A stretch of 15,953 bases of DNA. Origin: DASZHA01 sp049644325. Lineage in GTDB: Bacteria; Chloroflexota; Dormibacteria; DASZGP01. The stretch is taken from NCBI GenBank assembly GCA_049644325.1, contig JBARRR010000087.1, positions 1-15,953 on the forward strand, written 5' to 3'. Positions 7,977 to 14,947 of the stretch are shown here, piece after piece (position 1 is the stretch's first letter; each line of letters starts with the position of its first letter). The position numbers and the translations under genes are program-made. The notes below the pieces were generated by a model that did no database searches, was not told where the DNA came from, and saw only the letters and a list, made by a program, of their open reading frames with translations.

Positions 7977-8493
7977 GATCCTCCTGGGACACGGGGCCTC
8001 CGGCGATGCCTCGAGCATGAAGCCCTACGTCGAAGGCCTCCGCCAGCGAGGCGTCGAGGCCGCCAGCGTGCCGGCGGTGGGCAAGCTGCCGATGCGGGCG
8101 GAACGCGCCATGGAGGTGTTCGACGCGATGCTGGCCGAGCACGCCGGCGCTGCCCTCGGCGGTAACTCCTACGGCGGCCGGGTGGCGAGCATGCTGGCGG
8201 CGAAGCGCGGCGACGTCGCCGGCCTGGTGCTCTTCAGCTACCCCCTGCACCGGCCAGGCCACCCGGACGAGCTGCGCACCGAGCACTGGGCGAGCATCCG
8301 CTGCCCGGTCCTAATGCTGTCTGGCGAGTCCGACGGCTTTGCCCGCGTCGACCTGCTGCAAAAGGCGGTAGCCGGCTGGAAGAACGCCGAGCTGGCCACG
8401 TACCCGGGCGTCGGCCACGGGCTCCACCGCAACGCTGCCGCGTTCGCCGACGCCCTCGACCGCACGGCGGCATTCCTCAAGGGCCTGGGATAG
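7969..8493 (+). CDS. Small alpha/beta hydrolase (dienelactone hydrolase/KANL3-Tex30-like)
   Basis: I take GTG 7969 as the start (174 aa, MAEILLGHGASGDAS). The frame extends to an ATG at 7930, but those extra residues are arginine-rich and unlike the family, and the GTG overlaps the lipoprotein stop by 8 bases. The fold is a compact alpha/beta hydrolase: oxyanion segment GHGASG, nucleophile elbow GNSYGGR with Ser67, acid Asp122 in SGESDGF, and His150 in GVGHGLH, so the catalytic triad is complete. There is no signal peptide, so it is cytoplasmic. The closest family type is the short hydrolases annotated as KANL3/Tex30 or dienelactone hydrolase. The substrate is unknown. Translation is probably coupled to the lipoprotein gene. 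Confidence 0.85.
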   Translation: MAEILLGHGASGDASSMKPYVEGLRQRGVEAASVPAVGKLPMRAERAMEVFDAMLAEHAGAALGGNSYGGRVASMLAAKRGDVAGLVLFSYPLHRPGHPDELRTEHWASIRCPVLMLSGESDGFARVDLLQKAVAGWKNAELATYPGVGHGLHRNAAAFADALDRTAAFLKGLG

Positions 8494-8515
8494 GCCGGCG
8501 CTGCGCGGCGCCGGC
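8494..8515. terminator. Strong GC hairpin between convergent genes
   Basis: GCCGGCGC (8494-8501) and GCGCCGGC (8508-8515) form a perfect 8-bp stem with a 6-nt loop. It begins at the base after the hydrolase stop and ends two bases before the sseC stop on the other strand. The position suggests a shared terminator for both convergent units, although neither side has a U tract. Confidence 0.6.
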
Positions 8516-8517
8516 AC

Positions 8518-8823
8518 TCAGGTTGCCGCCGGCGCCTCCGTCAGCCGGAAGGTGACCTGCTTCTGCTGGCCCTGCGCCAGCGCCACCGGCTGCTCGATGC
8601 GCTCAGCGCCGGGGGCCAGGCAGATCACAGTCCAGTCGCCGGGGGCGACATAGAAGCGGAAGCTGCCGTCGCCCTTGGAGGGAAGCTCGGCGACGAACTC
8701 GTCGCCGGTCCCCAGGAGCCGAACGTAGGCGCCTTCCACCGGCTCGCCAGCGCGCAGGACCTTGCCCTGGATGCCGGTATCGGTGGAGTAGTCGTCCGGG
8801 GCGTCGACGCAGTCGCTGCTCAC
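8518..8823 (-). CDS. sseC: DUF1416 protein, SseC-like, partner of the sulfurtransferase
   Basis: This 101-aa protein (GTG start 8823) matches the DUF1416 family that sits next to CysA-type thiosulfate sulfurtransferases in actinobacteria, as in the Mycobacterium sseC1/cysA3 pair. Visible family marks are TGIQGKVLRAGEPVEGAYVRLL, EFVAELPSKGDGSFRFYVAPGDWTV and a C-terminal beta strand. The fold is expected to be a small carboxypeptidase-regulatory or transthyretin-like beta sandwich. Its biochemical role is unsettled; sulfur metabolism is inferred from context. One Cys (residue 5) near the N-terminus recalls the MC start of homologues. It follows cysA by 13 bases. The best Shine-Dalgarno lies 24 bases upstream of the GTG and points to a six-codon mini-ORF instead. 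Confidence 0.88.
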   Translation of the reverse strand: MSSDCVDAPDDYSTDTGIQGKVLRAGEPVEGAYVRLLGTGDEFVAELPSKGDGSFRFYVAPGDWTVICLAPGAERIEQPVALAQGQQKQVTFRLTEAPAAT

Positions 8824-8836
8824 GGCTGAACCGCGG

Positions 8837-8840
<4 letters not shown>
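8820..8840 (-). other. Six-codon mini-ORF coupling cysA to sseC
   Basis: ATG at 8840 overlaps the cysA stop (ATGA) and opens a frame encoding MTAVQP. Its TGA (8822-8820) overlaps the sseC GTG start (GTGA). A strong Shine-Dalgarno, AAGGAGGAGG at 8857-8848, sits 7 nt before this ATG. The layout suggests termination-reinitiation onto sseC. A natural or sequencing frameshift in an extended sseC start is an alternative. Confidence 0.45.
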
Positions 8841-9700
<860 letters not shown>

Positions 9701-9761
9701 GTGGTTATCTGCCTCCATCGCCGCCGGGGTTGGCCGGCCAAGAAATCGCCTTGTCCACTAT

Positions 9762-9780
9762 TCCTACCGATTAGGTAGGA
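9762..9780. promoter_or_regulatory. Candidate operator upstream of cysA
   Basis: TCCTACC (9762-9768) and GGTAGGA (9774-9780) form a perfect 7-bp inverted repeat with a 5-bp spacer (GATTA). On the minus strand it lies just downstream of the predicted -10 element, around the expected transcription start, a classic repressor position. A dimeric regulator responsive to sulfur or thiol state is a guess; no regulator gene is adjacent. Confidence 0.5.
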
Positions 9781-9787
9781 GTTAGGG

Positions 9788-9817
9788 ATTATGCCTCAGC
9801 CGCCATGATGCGCGCAA
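9788..9817 (-). promoter_or_regulatory. Predicted sigma-70 type promoter for cysA-sseC
   Basis: Read on the minus strand, TTGCGC (9817-9812) and CATAAT (9793-9788) are separated by 18 bp. The -10 matches TATAAT at five of six positions; the -35 matches only TTG. Transcription would start near 9781, giving a leader of about 80 nt that begins within the inverted repeat at 9762-9780. Confidence 0.4.
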
Positions 9818-9836
9818 GTTGAGGCGGCTTGCCGCC
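9793..9836 (+). promoter_or_regulatory. Alternative hairpins in the leader region before the secreted hydrolase
   Basis: GGCGGC at 9823-9828 can pair either with upstream GCCGCC (9799-9804) or with downstream GCCGCC (9831-9836). GCCTCA (9793-9798) can also pair with TGAGGC (9820-9825). The pairings are mutually exclusive. Whether this region is transcribed rightward is not known, and GC-rich sequence gives such repeats by chance. The region 9781-9941 otherwise shows no gene. Confidence 0.25.
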
Positions 9837-9931
9837 GCGGCAGACCAAAACACCAGGGGTGGGTATTTGACCACCGGGTGGCGTACGATGAGCAAAGGCG
9901 GCACGTGTACTGCGGGGCGCCGGGCCTTGGC

Positions 9932-9937
9932 GGGAGG
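9932..9937 (+). promoter_or_regulatory. Shine-Dalgarno deciding the hydrolase start
   Basis: GGGAGG ends 4 nt before GTG 9942. It is the only good ribosome-binding site upstream of the signal peptide, and it favours this start over ATG 9888 and TTG 9819. Confidence 0.55.
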
Positions 9938-9941
9938 TGTC

Positions 9942-12050
9942 GTGAGAGCTATCAGGACCATTTCAGCATTGGCGCTGGCGCTTGCCGGCGCGGCTGTTGG
10001 CGCATCCTCGGCGGCGGCTCAGAACAGTGGCGTCCCTGTCGCGGCGCCCGCCTGTGCTGCCTCGGCCAGCTGCGCGTACCAGCTGTCATCCGGGGTGCTG
10101 GCCGTGACCAACGGGCCCCCCTCCGCCCCCGGCAGCGCCAACATCGAGTACGACATCTACAAGCCCAACGCGGCCACGGCCCTCGCGCCTCAGCCTGCAG
10201 TCATGTACTTCAACGGTTTCGGCGGTGGCAAGGCGGACAGCTCGGCCGTGGCTCTGGGCAAGTTCCTGTCCAGCCGCGGATACGTCGTCCTGACGTTCAG
10301 CAGCGAGGGTTTTAGTGGTAGCAGCGGGAAGATCGAGCTGGACTCGCCGGAATACGACGTCAAGAACGCTGAGCAGTTGATCACCCTGCTGGCGGGCAAG
10401 GACTACGTCCTCAAGGACGCCGCTGGCGATCCCCGCATCGGGCTGACCGGCGGCTCCTACGGCGGGGCGATCCAGATCATGACCGCGGAGTTCGACCCGC
10501 GCGTCGACGCGATCACCCCCTTCCGGACCTGGAACACGCTGGAGTACTCGCTGGCGCCGAACAACCTGCAGTCGAACTTCCATGCCCAGTCGTTGCCCTG
10601 CTGTGGGGTGCCCAAGTTCGAGTGGACCAGCCTCTTCTTTGCCAGTGGCGCGACCACGCCCCTCAACGGCCACGGCGACGGTATCCAGGGCACCTTCCTC
10701 GACCCCGTCCCCACCAACCACGAGTGCATCGGCTTCGACCACCGGCTGTGCCTGATCTACACCCAGTCCGCGTTGCAGGGAAGCGCCGCGCCGTCGAAGG
10801 CCATCCTCGACAACTCCTCCCCGGAGACCTACTTCTCGCCCGGCGTGGCGAGCTTTGATCCCACTCAGGTCAGCTCCGGGCTCAACGTCCCCACCCTGAT
10901 CGGCCAGGGCGAGCTGGATACGCTCTTCAACCTCAACGACGCCGTCGCCAACTACAACGCGATCAAGGCGCGCGGCGTCCCGGTGAGCATGATCTGGCAC
11001 TCAAATGGTCACGGTTACGACGACGTCGCGGGCGAAGGCGACGTCTTCGGCAACGAACAGTCCAACCCGGGGACGAAATACATACCCCAGCGGATCCTCG
11101 CCTGGTTCGACCGCTACCTGCGCCTTGATACCAGCGTCGACACCGGGCCGGGGTTCACCTATTTCCGCGACTGGGTCCCCTTCAACACCACCTCGGCAGC
11201 GCCGGCTTACGGCACGGCGCCCGCGTTTCCGGCCCAGGCGCCTGTGACCTTCACGCTATCGGGAAGCTCCGACCTGGTCGGGCCGGGCTCGCAGGCGGTG
11301 GCCGGGAGCGCTTTGGTCGTCAGCCCGCCCAAAGGTTTGCCCGGCGCCTACACGGAGACCTCCAACTTCCAATGCTCGAGCTGCTCGTTGCCGGGGCCGC
11401 CCAACAACGTCAACTTCAGCAGCGTGGCGCCGACCAACATCCCGGGCCAGTTCGCCGACTTCACCTCCCAGCCGTTCCTGCGTGACGTGGTCTCGGTGGG
11501 CATTCCCACCGCACACCTTCACCTGTCCAGCGTTACCAACTCCGACGTGATCCTCTTCGGCAAGGTGTGGGACGTTGACGGGGCGGGCAACGCCACCCTG
11601 ATCAAGCGCCTCATCGCGCCGGTTCGGGTCTTCAATACCAACCAGCCCGTCGACATGAACCTGCTCGGGTTCGCTCACATGTTCCCCAAGGGCCATCGCG
11701 TTCGTTTCGAAGTGGCCACCACCGACCTGACCTCGACCAGCGACCACGTGGCCCCCGACATCATCACGCTGACTCAGAGCGCAACCTCGGGCACCGCCTC
11801 CACCGGCTTCGGCCCGATTTTCGACGGACTCTTCCCAGCGGCCAGCGCGGCCGGCGACCCGTCAATATTCAACCTGCCCGTCGATGGCACTTCGACGACG
11901 GTGGTCCCGCCAACCAATCCAGTCTCCGGCTCGCCAGGAACGCTGCCCAATACTGCGGTGGCCCCTGTGACGCCGGCCGTGCTGGCGGCACTGTTGGGCC
12001 TTGGTCTGCTCGTCGTCCTGCGCGCCCGGCGGCGGGGGCACGCCGGCTAG
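9942..12050 (+). CDS. Secreted CocE/X-Pro dipeptidyl-peptidase (S15)-like hydrolase with LPNTA cell-wall sorting tail
   Basis: With GTG 9942 as start the protein has 702 aa. This start follows GGGAGG (9932-9937) and begins a signal peptide, MRAIRTISALALALAGAA to SSAAAQ. An ATG at 9888 would add 18 residues. The catalytic alpha/beta hydrolase domain (about 65-400) has YFNGFGGG, elbow GGSYGG with Ser172, Asp326 in GELDTLF and His357 in SNGHGYDD. A beta-rich C-terminal domain (about 420-640) ends with FGKVWDVDG and a FPKGHRVRFEVATTD stretch, as in the PepX_C jelly roll of CocE enzymes. The tail has LPNTA (668-672), a hydrophobic helix and RARRR, the arrangement of a sortase substrate. An extracellular, wall-attached peptidase or esterase is predicted; the substrate is unknown. 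Extra Cys pairs (CCG, CSSC) are present. Confidence 0.87.
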   Translation: MRAIRTISALALALAGAAVGASSAAAQNSGVPVAAPACAASASCAYQLSSGVLAVTNGPPSAPGSANIEYDIYKPNAATALAPQPAVMYFNGFGGGKADSSAVALGKFLSSRGYVVLTFSSEGFSGSSGKIELDSPEYDVKNAEQLITLLAGKDYVLKDAAGDPRIGLTGGSYGGAIQIMTAEFDPRVDAITPFRTWNTLEYSLAPNNLQSNFHAQSLPCCGVPKFEWTSLFFASGATTPLNGHGDGIQGTFLDPVPTNHECIGFDHRLCLIYTQSALQGSAAPSKAILDNSSPETYFSPGVASFDPTQVSSGLNVPTLIGQGELDTLFNLNDAVANYNAIKARGVPVSMIWHSNGHGYDDVAGEGDVFGNEQSNPGTKYIPQRILAWFDRYLRLDTSVDTGPGFTYFRDWVPFNTTSAAPAYGTAPAFPAQAPVTFTLSGSSDLVGPGSQAVAGSALVVSPPKGLPGAYTETSNFQCSSCSLPGPPNNVNFSSVAPTNIPGQFADFTSQPFLRDVVSVGIPTAHLHLSSVTNSDVILFGKVWDVDGAGNATLIKRLIAPVRVFNTNQPVDMNLLGFAHMFPKGHRVRFEVATTDLTSTSDHVAPDIITLTQSATSGTASTGFGPIFDGLFPAASAAGDPSIFNLPVDGTSTTVVPPTNPVSGSPGTLPNTAVAPVTPAVLAALLGLGLLVVLRARRRGHAG

Positions 12051-12063
12051 CTCGAATCGAGCT
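12049..12063. terminator. Small inverted repeat between convergent stops
   Basis: AGCTCGA (12049-12055) and TCGAGCT (12057-12063) are a perfect inverted repeat around one base, foldable as a 5-bp stem with a 5-nt loop. It spans the hydrolase stop and reaches the stop of the opposing methyltransferase. It is short for a terminator and lacks a U tract. Confidence 0.3.
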
Positions 12064-12878
12064 CAGCTCAGCCGGGTTCCCCGGAAGAAGAGCATCGAGC
12101 CCTCGGTTTCCTGGTCCCAGTCGAACCCGGCCTCGGCCGCGGTCAACTCGAGGTCGACGGGGTCGGCGGGATGGAAGAAGGGTATCGGGAGCCGCAACCA
12201 GGGCCGGGTGAGGCGTGCCACCGAGCTGTTGTCGGCGACGACAACGTTGCCCCACAACTGGCCGCCTGGCTTGAGGACCCGGGCGAACTCCCGCATTACC
12301 GCGTCCTTGTCGGGCAGAACGTGGAGCCCGTTGAAACAGAGGATGCGGTCGACGCTGTCGTCGGCCATCGGTAGGCGAGTGGCGTCGCCGCGGGCGAGGA
12401 CGACCCGGTCAAGCCCCTCCGCGTCGCGATCGGCGCGCGCCCGCTGCAGCATCGGTGCGCTCAAGTCGACGCCAACGTAAGTCCCCAGCATTCGACCGGG
12501 AGCCGACCGCAGCGTCGGCGCGCCGCCCACGGGCACATCAAGGATGACCTCGCCCGGCTCGCACTTGACGCCGTCGTCCATCAGCTCGTACATCCGGTCG
12601 ACATCAGTGCCGAAGCCGAAACGGGCACCCACTCGCGCCAGCCAGCGCTCCTTGATGCCGGTGTCGTAGACCAGCCCGTAGGGGCCGCTGAACCAGTCGA
12701 GCCGGGGCTCCACCTGGTCCTTAGGCCACATGTCGAAGTAGCCGTTGGTGACTGGGTAAATGTGGCCCTCGGCGCAGACCAGGGCGTCGAGCTCGAGCTT
12801 GAGCGCACCGTGGCAGATCGGGCACGCCAGCACCGCCCCGGCCAGCTGGGCCCCGTCGCCGAAGGCGGGCCGTCCCAT
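12063..12878 (-). CDS. Class I SAM-dependent methyltransferase with N-terminal zinc ribbon
   Basis: From ATG 12878 the protein has 271 aa; a GTG at 12890 is an alternative, and longer extensions run antisense into the sigma gene and look non-native. The N-terminus has a Trm112/RlmA-like zinc ribbon with Cys19, Cys22, Cys35 and His39 (CPICHGAL, CAEGHIYP). Residues about 105-215 form the SAM-binding fold: motif I ILDVPVGGAP (112-121), TYVGVDLSAPMLQRAR, GDATRLPMADDSVDRI and VLKPGGQLWGNV. The layout resembles RlmA-type rRNA guanine methyltransferases, but motif I is not the usual GxGxG and the rest resembles ubiquinone/menaquinone-type methyltransferases, so the substrate is left open. It is divergent from the ECF sigma gene with 62 bp between starts, so a shared control region is possible. 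Confidence 0.85.
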   Translation of the reverse strand: MGRPAFGDGAQLAGAVLACPICHGALKLELDALVCAEGHIYPVTNGYFDMWPKDQVEPRLDWFSGPYGLVYDTGIKERWLARVGARFGFGTDVDRMYELMDDGVKCEPGEVILDVPVGGAPTLRSAPGRMLGTYVGVDLSAPMLQRARADRDAEGLDRVVLARGDATRLPMADDSVDRILCFNGLHVLPDKDAVMREFARVLKPGGQLWGNVVVADNSSVARLTRPWLRLPIPFFHPADPVDLELTAAEAGFDWDQETEGSMLFFRGTRLS

Positions 12879-12902
12879 CGCACCAGACACGCTAGCAGGC
12901 CC

Positions 12903-12928
12903 GGGAATCGAGCATCGGAATTGGCGTT
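12903..12928 (+). promoter_or_regulatory. SigR/SigH-like ECF promoter upstream of the sigma gene
   Basis: GGGAAT (12903-12908) is followed after 17 bp by GTT (12926-12928), preceded by C. This is close to the SigR/SigH consensus GGGAAT-N17/18-GTT known in actinobacteria. Transcription would begin near 12935, only a few bases before the ATG at 12941. The match upstream of the ECF gene itself suggests autoregulation. I scanned the window by eye for other GGAAT-N17/18-GTT pairs and found none. Confidence 0.55.
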
Positions 12929-12940
12929 GTAGGCCATGCG

Positions 12941-13567
12941 ATGGCAAGTCGAGTGGACCTGTCTGAGATGATGCGGGCACCGCTTCTGATGGATGAAGAG
13001 TTCGATCGGCTGGCGTCCGAAACCGGCGCCGACCCTGCCGCGACCCCGAACCTGCGCCACGAGCTGCTCGAGCTGCAGCCGGCACTGCTTCGGTTTGCGC
13101 GCTCCCTGACCCGCGACCCCGACGCCGCGGAGGACCTGGCCCAGGAGGCCCTGGCCCGGGCGCTGCGCTTCGAAGATCGATTCACCCCGGGGACCGACGC
13201 CAAGGCCTGGCTCTTCACGATCGCCCGCCGCCTGCAGCAGAAGCGGTGGCGCAACGACAAGCGCCGGCCGCGGGTCGTCTCCATCAGCGATCTCGGCGAC
13301 CACGAGGACTCCTTCGCCGATGAGCCGATCAGCCCGCTGGGCGTGGAGGCCGCGGTGATGAGCCGGTTCGACCGTGACAAGATCCTGTGGGCGCTGCAGC
13401 GGCTGCCCACCGAGCAGGCCGTCCCCCTGCGGCTGTTCGCCGGTGAGGACATGCCCTATCGGCAGATCGCCGAGATCCTCGACATACCCCTGGGGACGGT
13501 GATGTCGCGCATTTTTCGCGGCCGTCGCATGCTGGTCAAGCTGCTGCTTGAGGAGGGCTCACCGTGA
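12941..13567 (+). CDS. ECF sigma factor (sigma-70 family, SigR/SigH-like)
   Basis: This is a 208-aa group 4 sigma factor. Region 2 (about residues 43-107) has LLRFARSLTRDPDAAEDLAQEALARAL and AWLFTIARRLQQKRWRN, covering core binding and -10 recognition. Region 4 (about 148-203) has LWALQRLPTEQAVPLRLFAGE and the helix-turn-helix MPYRQIAEILDIPLGTVMSRIFRGR for -35 recognition. There is no extra C-terminal domain. ATG 12941 lacks a good Shine-Dalgarno; with the predicted start of transcription near 12935 the mRNA would be almost leaderless. Internal ATGs at 12968 and 12971 are alternatives and would give a more typical N-terminus. The stop overlaps the anti-sigma GTG start (GTGA). SigR-like assignment rests on the partner's ZAS motif and the promoter. 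Confidence 0.92.
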   Translation: MASRVDLSEMMRAPLLMDEEFDRLASETGADPAATPNLRHELLELQPALLRFARSLTRDPDAAEDLAQEALARALRFEDRFTPGTDAKAWLFTIARRLQQKRWRNDKRRPRVVSISDLGDHEDSFADEPISPLGVEAAVMSRFDRDKILWALQRLPTEQAVPLRLFAGEDMPYRQIAEILDIPLGTVMSRIFRGRRMLVKLLLEEGSP

Positions 13568-14283
13568 TCTGCGCCGAGGCCCGCGTCTACACCGGCGCCT
13601 GCGCCGACGGCGAGATGGAGCTGGTGCCCGCAGCCGCCGTCGACCATGTCGCCGCCTGCGACGAATGCACCCGCGAGGTCGATTGGCAGCGCGCCGGCAA
13701 CCTGGCCGTGGCCGGCGCCCTATCCCAAGAGGCCGCGATGGACTCCAGCGCAGCCGCCGCCAACACGGTGGAGTCCCTCCCCGGGGGAACACGCCGCTGG
13801 AGGCCGGGCGCCCTGATCGCCGCCGCGGCGGCGGCGATGGTGCTGGTTTCAGTCGGCGTGGGGGCGGTGCTGATATCACCAAACCGGTTCGACGCCGCAC
13901 CGGCTCCGGAAGGCGCCATGGCCGATGCCGTCCACATTTTCGGCACGCCCGCCGACTACTCCGGCGACTCGGTCGCGGTCAACGGCTGGGCCGGGGCCCA
14001 CGGCGCGGCCATGCCGGTGATGTCCATAGCAGGCGCCGCCTGCGTCGGAGCGCGAGCTGGCACCGTCGCTGGGCGGCAGGCGGTCACCTACCTCTACCGC
14101 GAGGGCGCGAGTCCGGTCGAGCTATCGCCCATCCCGGGGGAGGCGCCGATGAGCTGGCCCACGTCCGAGACGCGAATGATGAACGGGATCGCGGTGGGTA
14201 TGGTTCATCATGGCAACCAGGGCCTCATCGTCGTCGCCGACGATGAAAGCGCGCTGATGCAGTTCATCAGCCAGATCCAGTAG
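13564..14283 (+). CDS. Membrane ZAS-type anti-sigma factor
   Basis: This 239-aa protein starts at a GTG overlapping the sigma stop, the standard arrangement for a cognate anti-sigma factor. Its N-terminus has the zinc-binding ZAS pattern His28-x3-Cys32-x2-Cys35 (HVAACDEC) plus Cys3, matching the Cys-His-Cys-Cys spacing of RsrA, in which thiol oxidation releases the sigma factor. Unlike soluble RsrA it has a membrane helix (about residues 82-104) and an outer domain (105-239) with beta-rich stretches such as GIAVGMVHHGNQGLIVVADD. The outer domain holds a single cysteine, Cys160. Cys13 is an additional cytoplasmic cysteine. It is predicted to bind and silence the upstream sigma factor at the membrane. 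Redox sensing is inferred from the ZAS residues and the adjacent thioredoxin gene. Confidence 0.87.
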   Translation: MICAEARVYTGACADGEMELVPAAAVDHVAACDECTREVDWQRAGNLAVAGALSQEAAMDSSAAAANTVESLPGGTRRWRPGALIAAAAAAMVLVSVGVGAVLISPNRFDAAPAPEGAMADAVHIFGTPADYSGDSVAVNGWAGAHGAAMPVMSIAGAACVGARAGTVAGRQAVTYLYREGASPVELSPIPGEAPMSWPTSETRMMNGIAVGMVHHGNQGLIVVADDESALMQFISQIQ

Positions 14284-14298
14284 CGTGGGCCGCGACCC

Positions 14299-14306
14299 GG
14301 GAGGGG
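14299..14306 (+). promoter_or_regulatory. Shine-Dalgarno deciding the TlpA-like start
   Basis: GGGAGGGG stands 5 nt before GTG 14312, whereas GTG 14285 follows the anti-sigma stop by one base and has no upstream match. This favours 14312 as the start. Confidence 0.55.
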
Positions 14307-14311
14307 TCGAC

Positions 14312-14947
14312 GTGGCATCCGCTCAGGGCTCGGAGGAGCCTGGGCCCGCCGGACCGCTCAGCCGCCGGGCGGGGCTGGCGACGGTCGCGATCGCGGTGCT
14401 ATTGATCGGTGGTTTTGCCGCTTACACCGCGATCAGCCGGGCCCGCCAGAACAACACCGCTCAGCCCCAGGTAGGGGTGACGGCGAGCGGTGGAGCGGGC
14501 AACCTGGCGGCCGGCTCGCCCGCCCCCGACTTCACCGCCACCGCGTTTGATGGCAGCACATTCAAGCTGTCATCCCTCCGTGGCAAGGTGGTGCTGGTCA
14601 ACTTCTTCGCCAACTGGTGCGTGGAGTGCCGTGCCGAATTGCCCGCGATCCAGGAACAGTACGTGGCCAAGCGCGGCTCCGGCTTTGAGGTGGTCGGGGT
14701 CGATGCCTTCGACAACACCGATGCCGGCAAGGCCTTCTATCAGCAGATGGGCGCCACCTTTCCAGCGGTGGCTGATCCCCAGACCGGCAACGACCCCGGG
14801 GTGATCGCCAGAGCCTTCGGGATCAACACGCCCTCCTTGCCGATCAGCGTCTTCATCGACCGCGATGGCAAGGTCCACCAGGTCTTCCCCGGCGGCATCG
14901 ACGCCGCCAACATCCGCGACCAGCTGCGGCAGATGGGGATCAGCTAG
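14312..14947 (+). CDS. Membrane-anchored thioredoxin-like protein (TlpA/ResA type)
   Basis: From GTG 14312 the protein has 211 aa (a GTG at 14285 would add nine). An N-terminal membrane helix (about residues 20-41, AGLATVAIAVLLIGGFAAY) is followed by a Gln/Ala-rich linker and a thioredoxin-fold domain on the outer side. Marks are GSPAPDFTATAFDGSTFKLS, GKVVLVNFFANWCVEC with the redox pair Cys103 and Cys106, VVGVDAFDNTDAGKAFYQ and the LPISVFIDRDGKV segment carrying the cis-proline. The CVEC active site is close to the CxEC or CxPC of ResA/TlpA. Such proteins reduce or isomerise disulfides in exported proteins or cytochrome c maturation. Position after the sigma and anti-sigma genes suggests a thiol-stress role. 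It ends convergently against the SDR gene, with the stops overlapping by four bases. Confidence 0.9.
   Translation: MASAQGSEEPGPAGPLSRRAGLATVAIAVLLIGGFAAYTAISRARQNNTAQPQVGVTASGGAGNLAAGSPAPDFTATAFDGSTFKLSSLRGKVVLVNFFANWCVECRAELPAIQEQYVAKRGSGFEVVGVDAFDNTDAGKAFYQQMGATFPAVADPQTGNDPGVIARAFGINTPSLPISVFIDRDGKVHQVFPGGIDAANIRDQLRQMGIS

Noticed and set aside
9867..9889. TTGACC and TACGAT as a rightward promoter for the secreted hydrolase
   Set aside because: The elements are separated by only 11 bp, too close for a sigma-70 promoter.
10086..11000. Minus-strand open frame opposite the secreted hydrolase
   Set aside because: The plus-strand frame contains a complete catalytic triad and signal peptide; the opposite frame is a codon-bias shadow.
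12879..13085. N-terminal extension of the methyltransferase frame
   Set aside because: It runs antisense over the sigma gene, is Arg/Ala/Pro-rich, and family similarity starts only at the zinc ribbon after ATG 12878.
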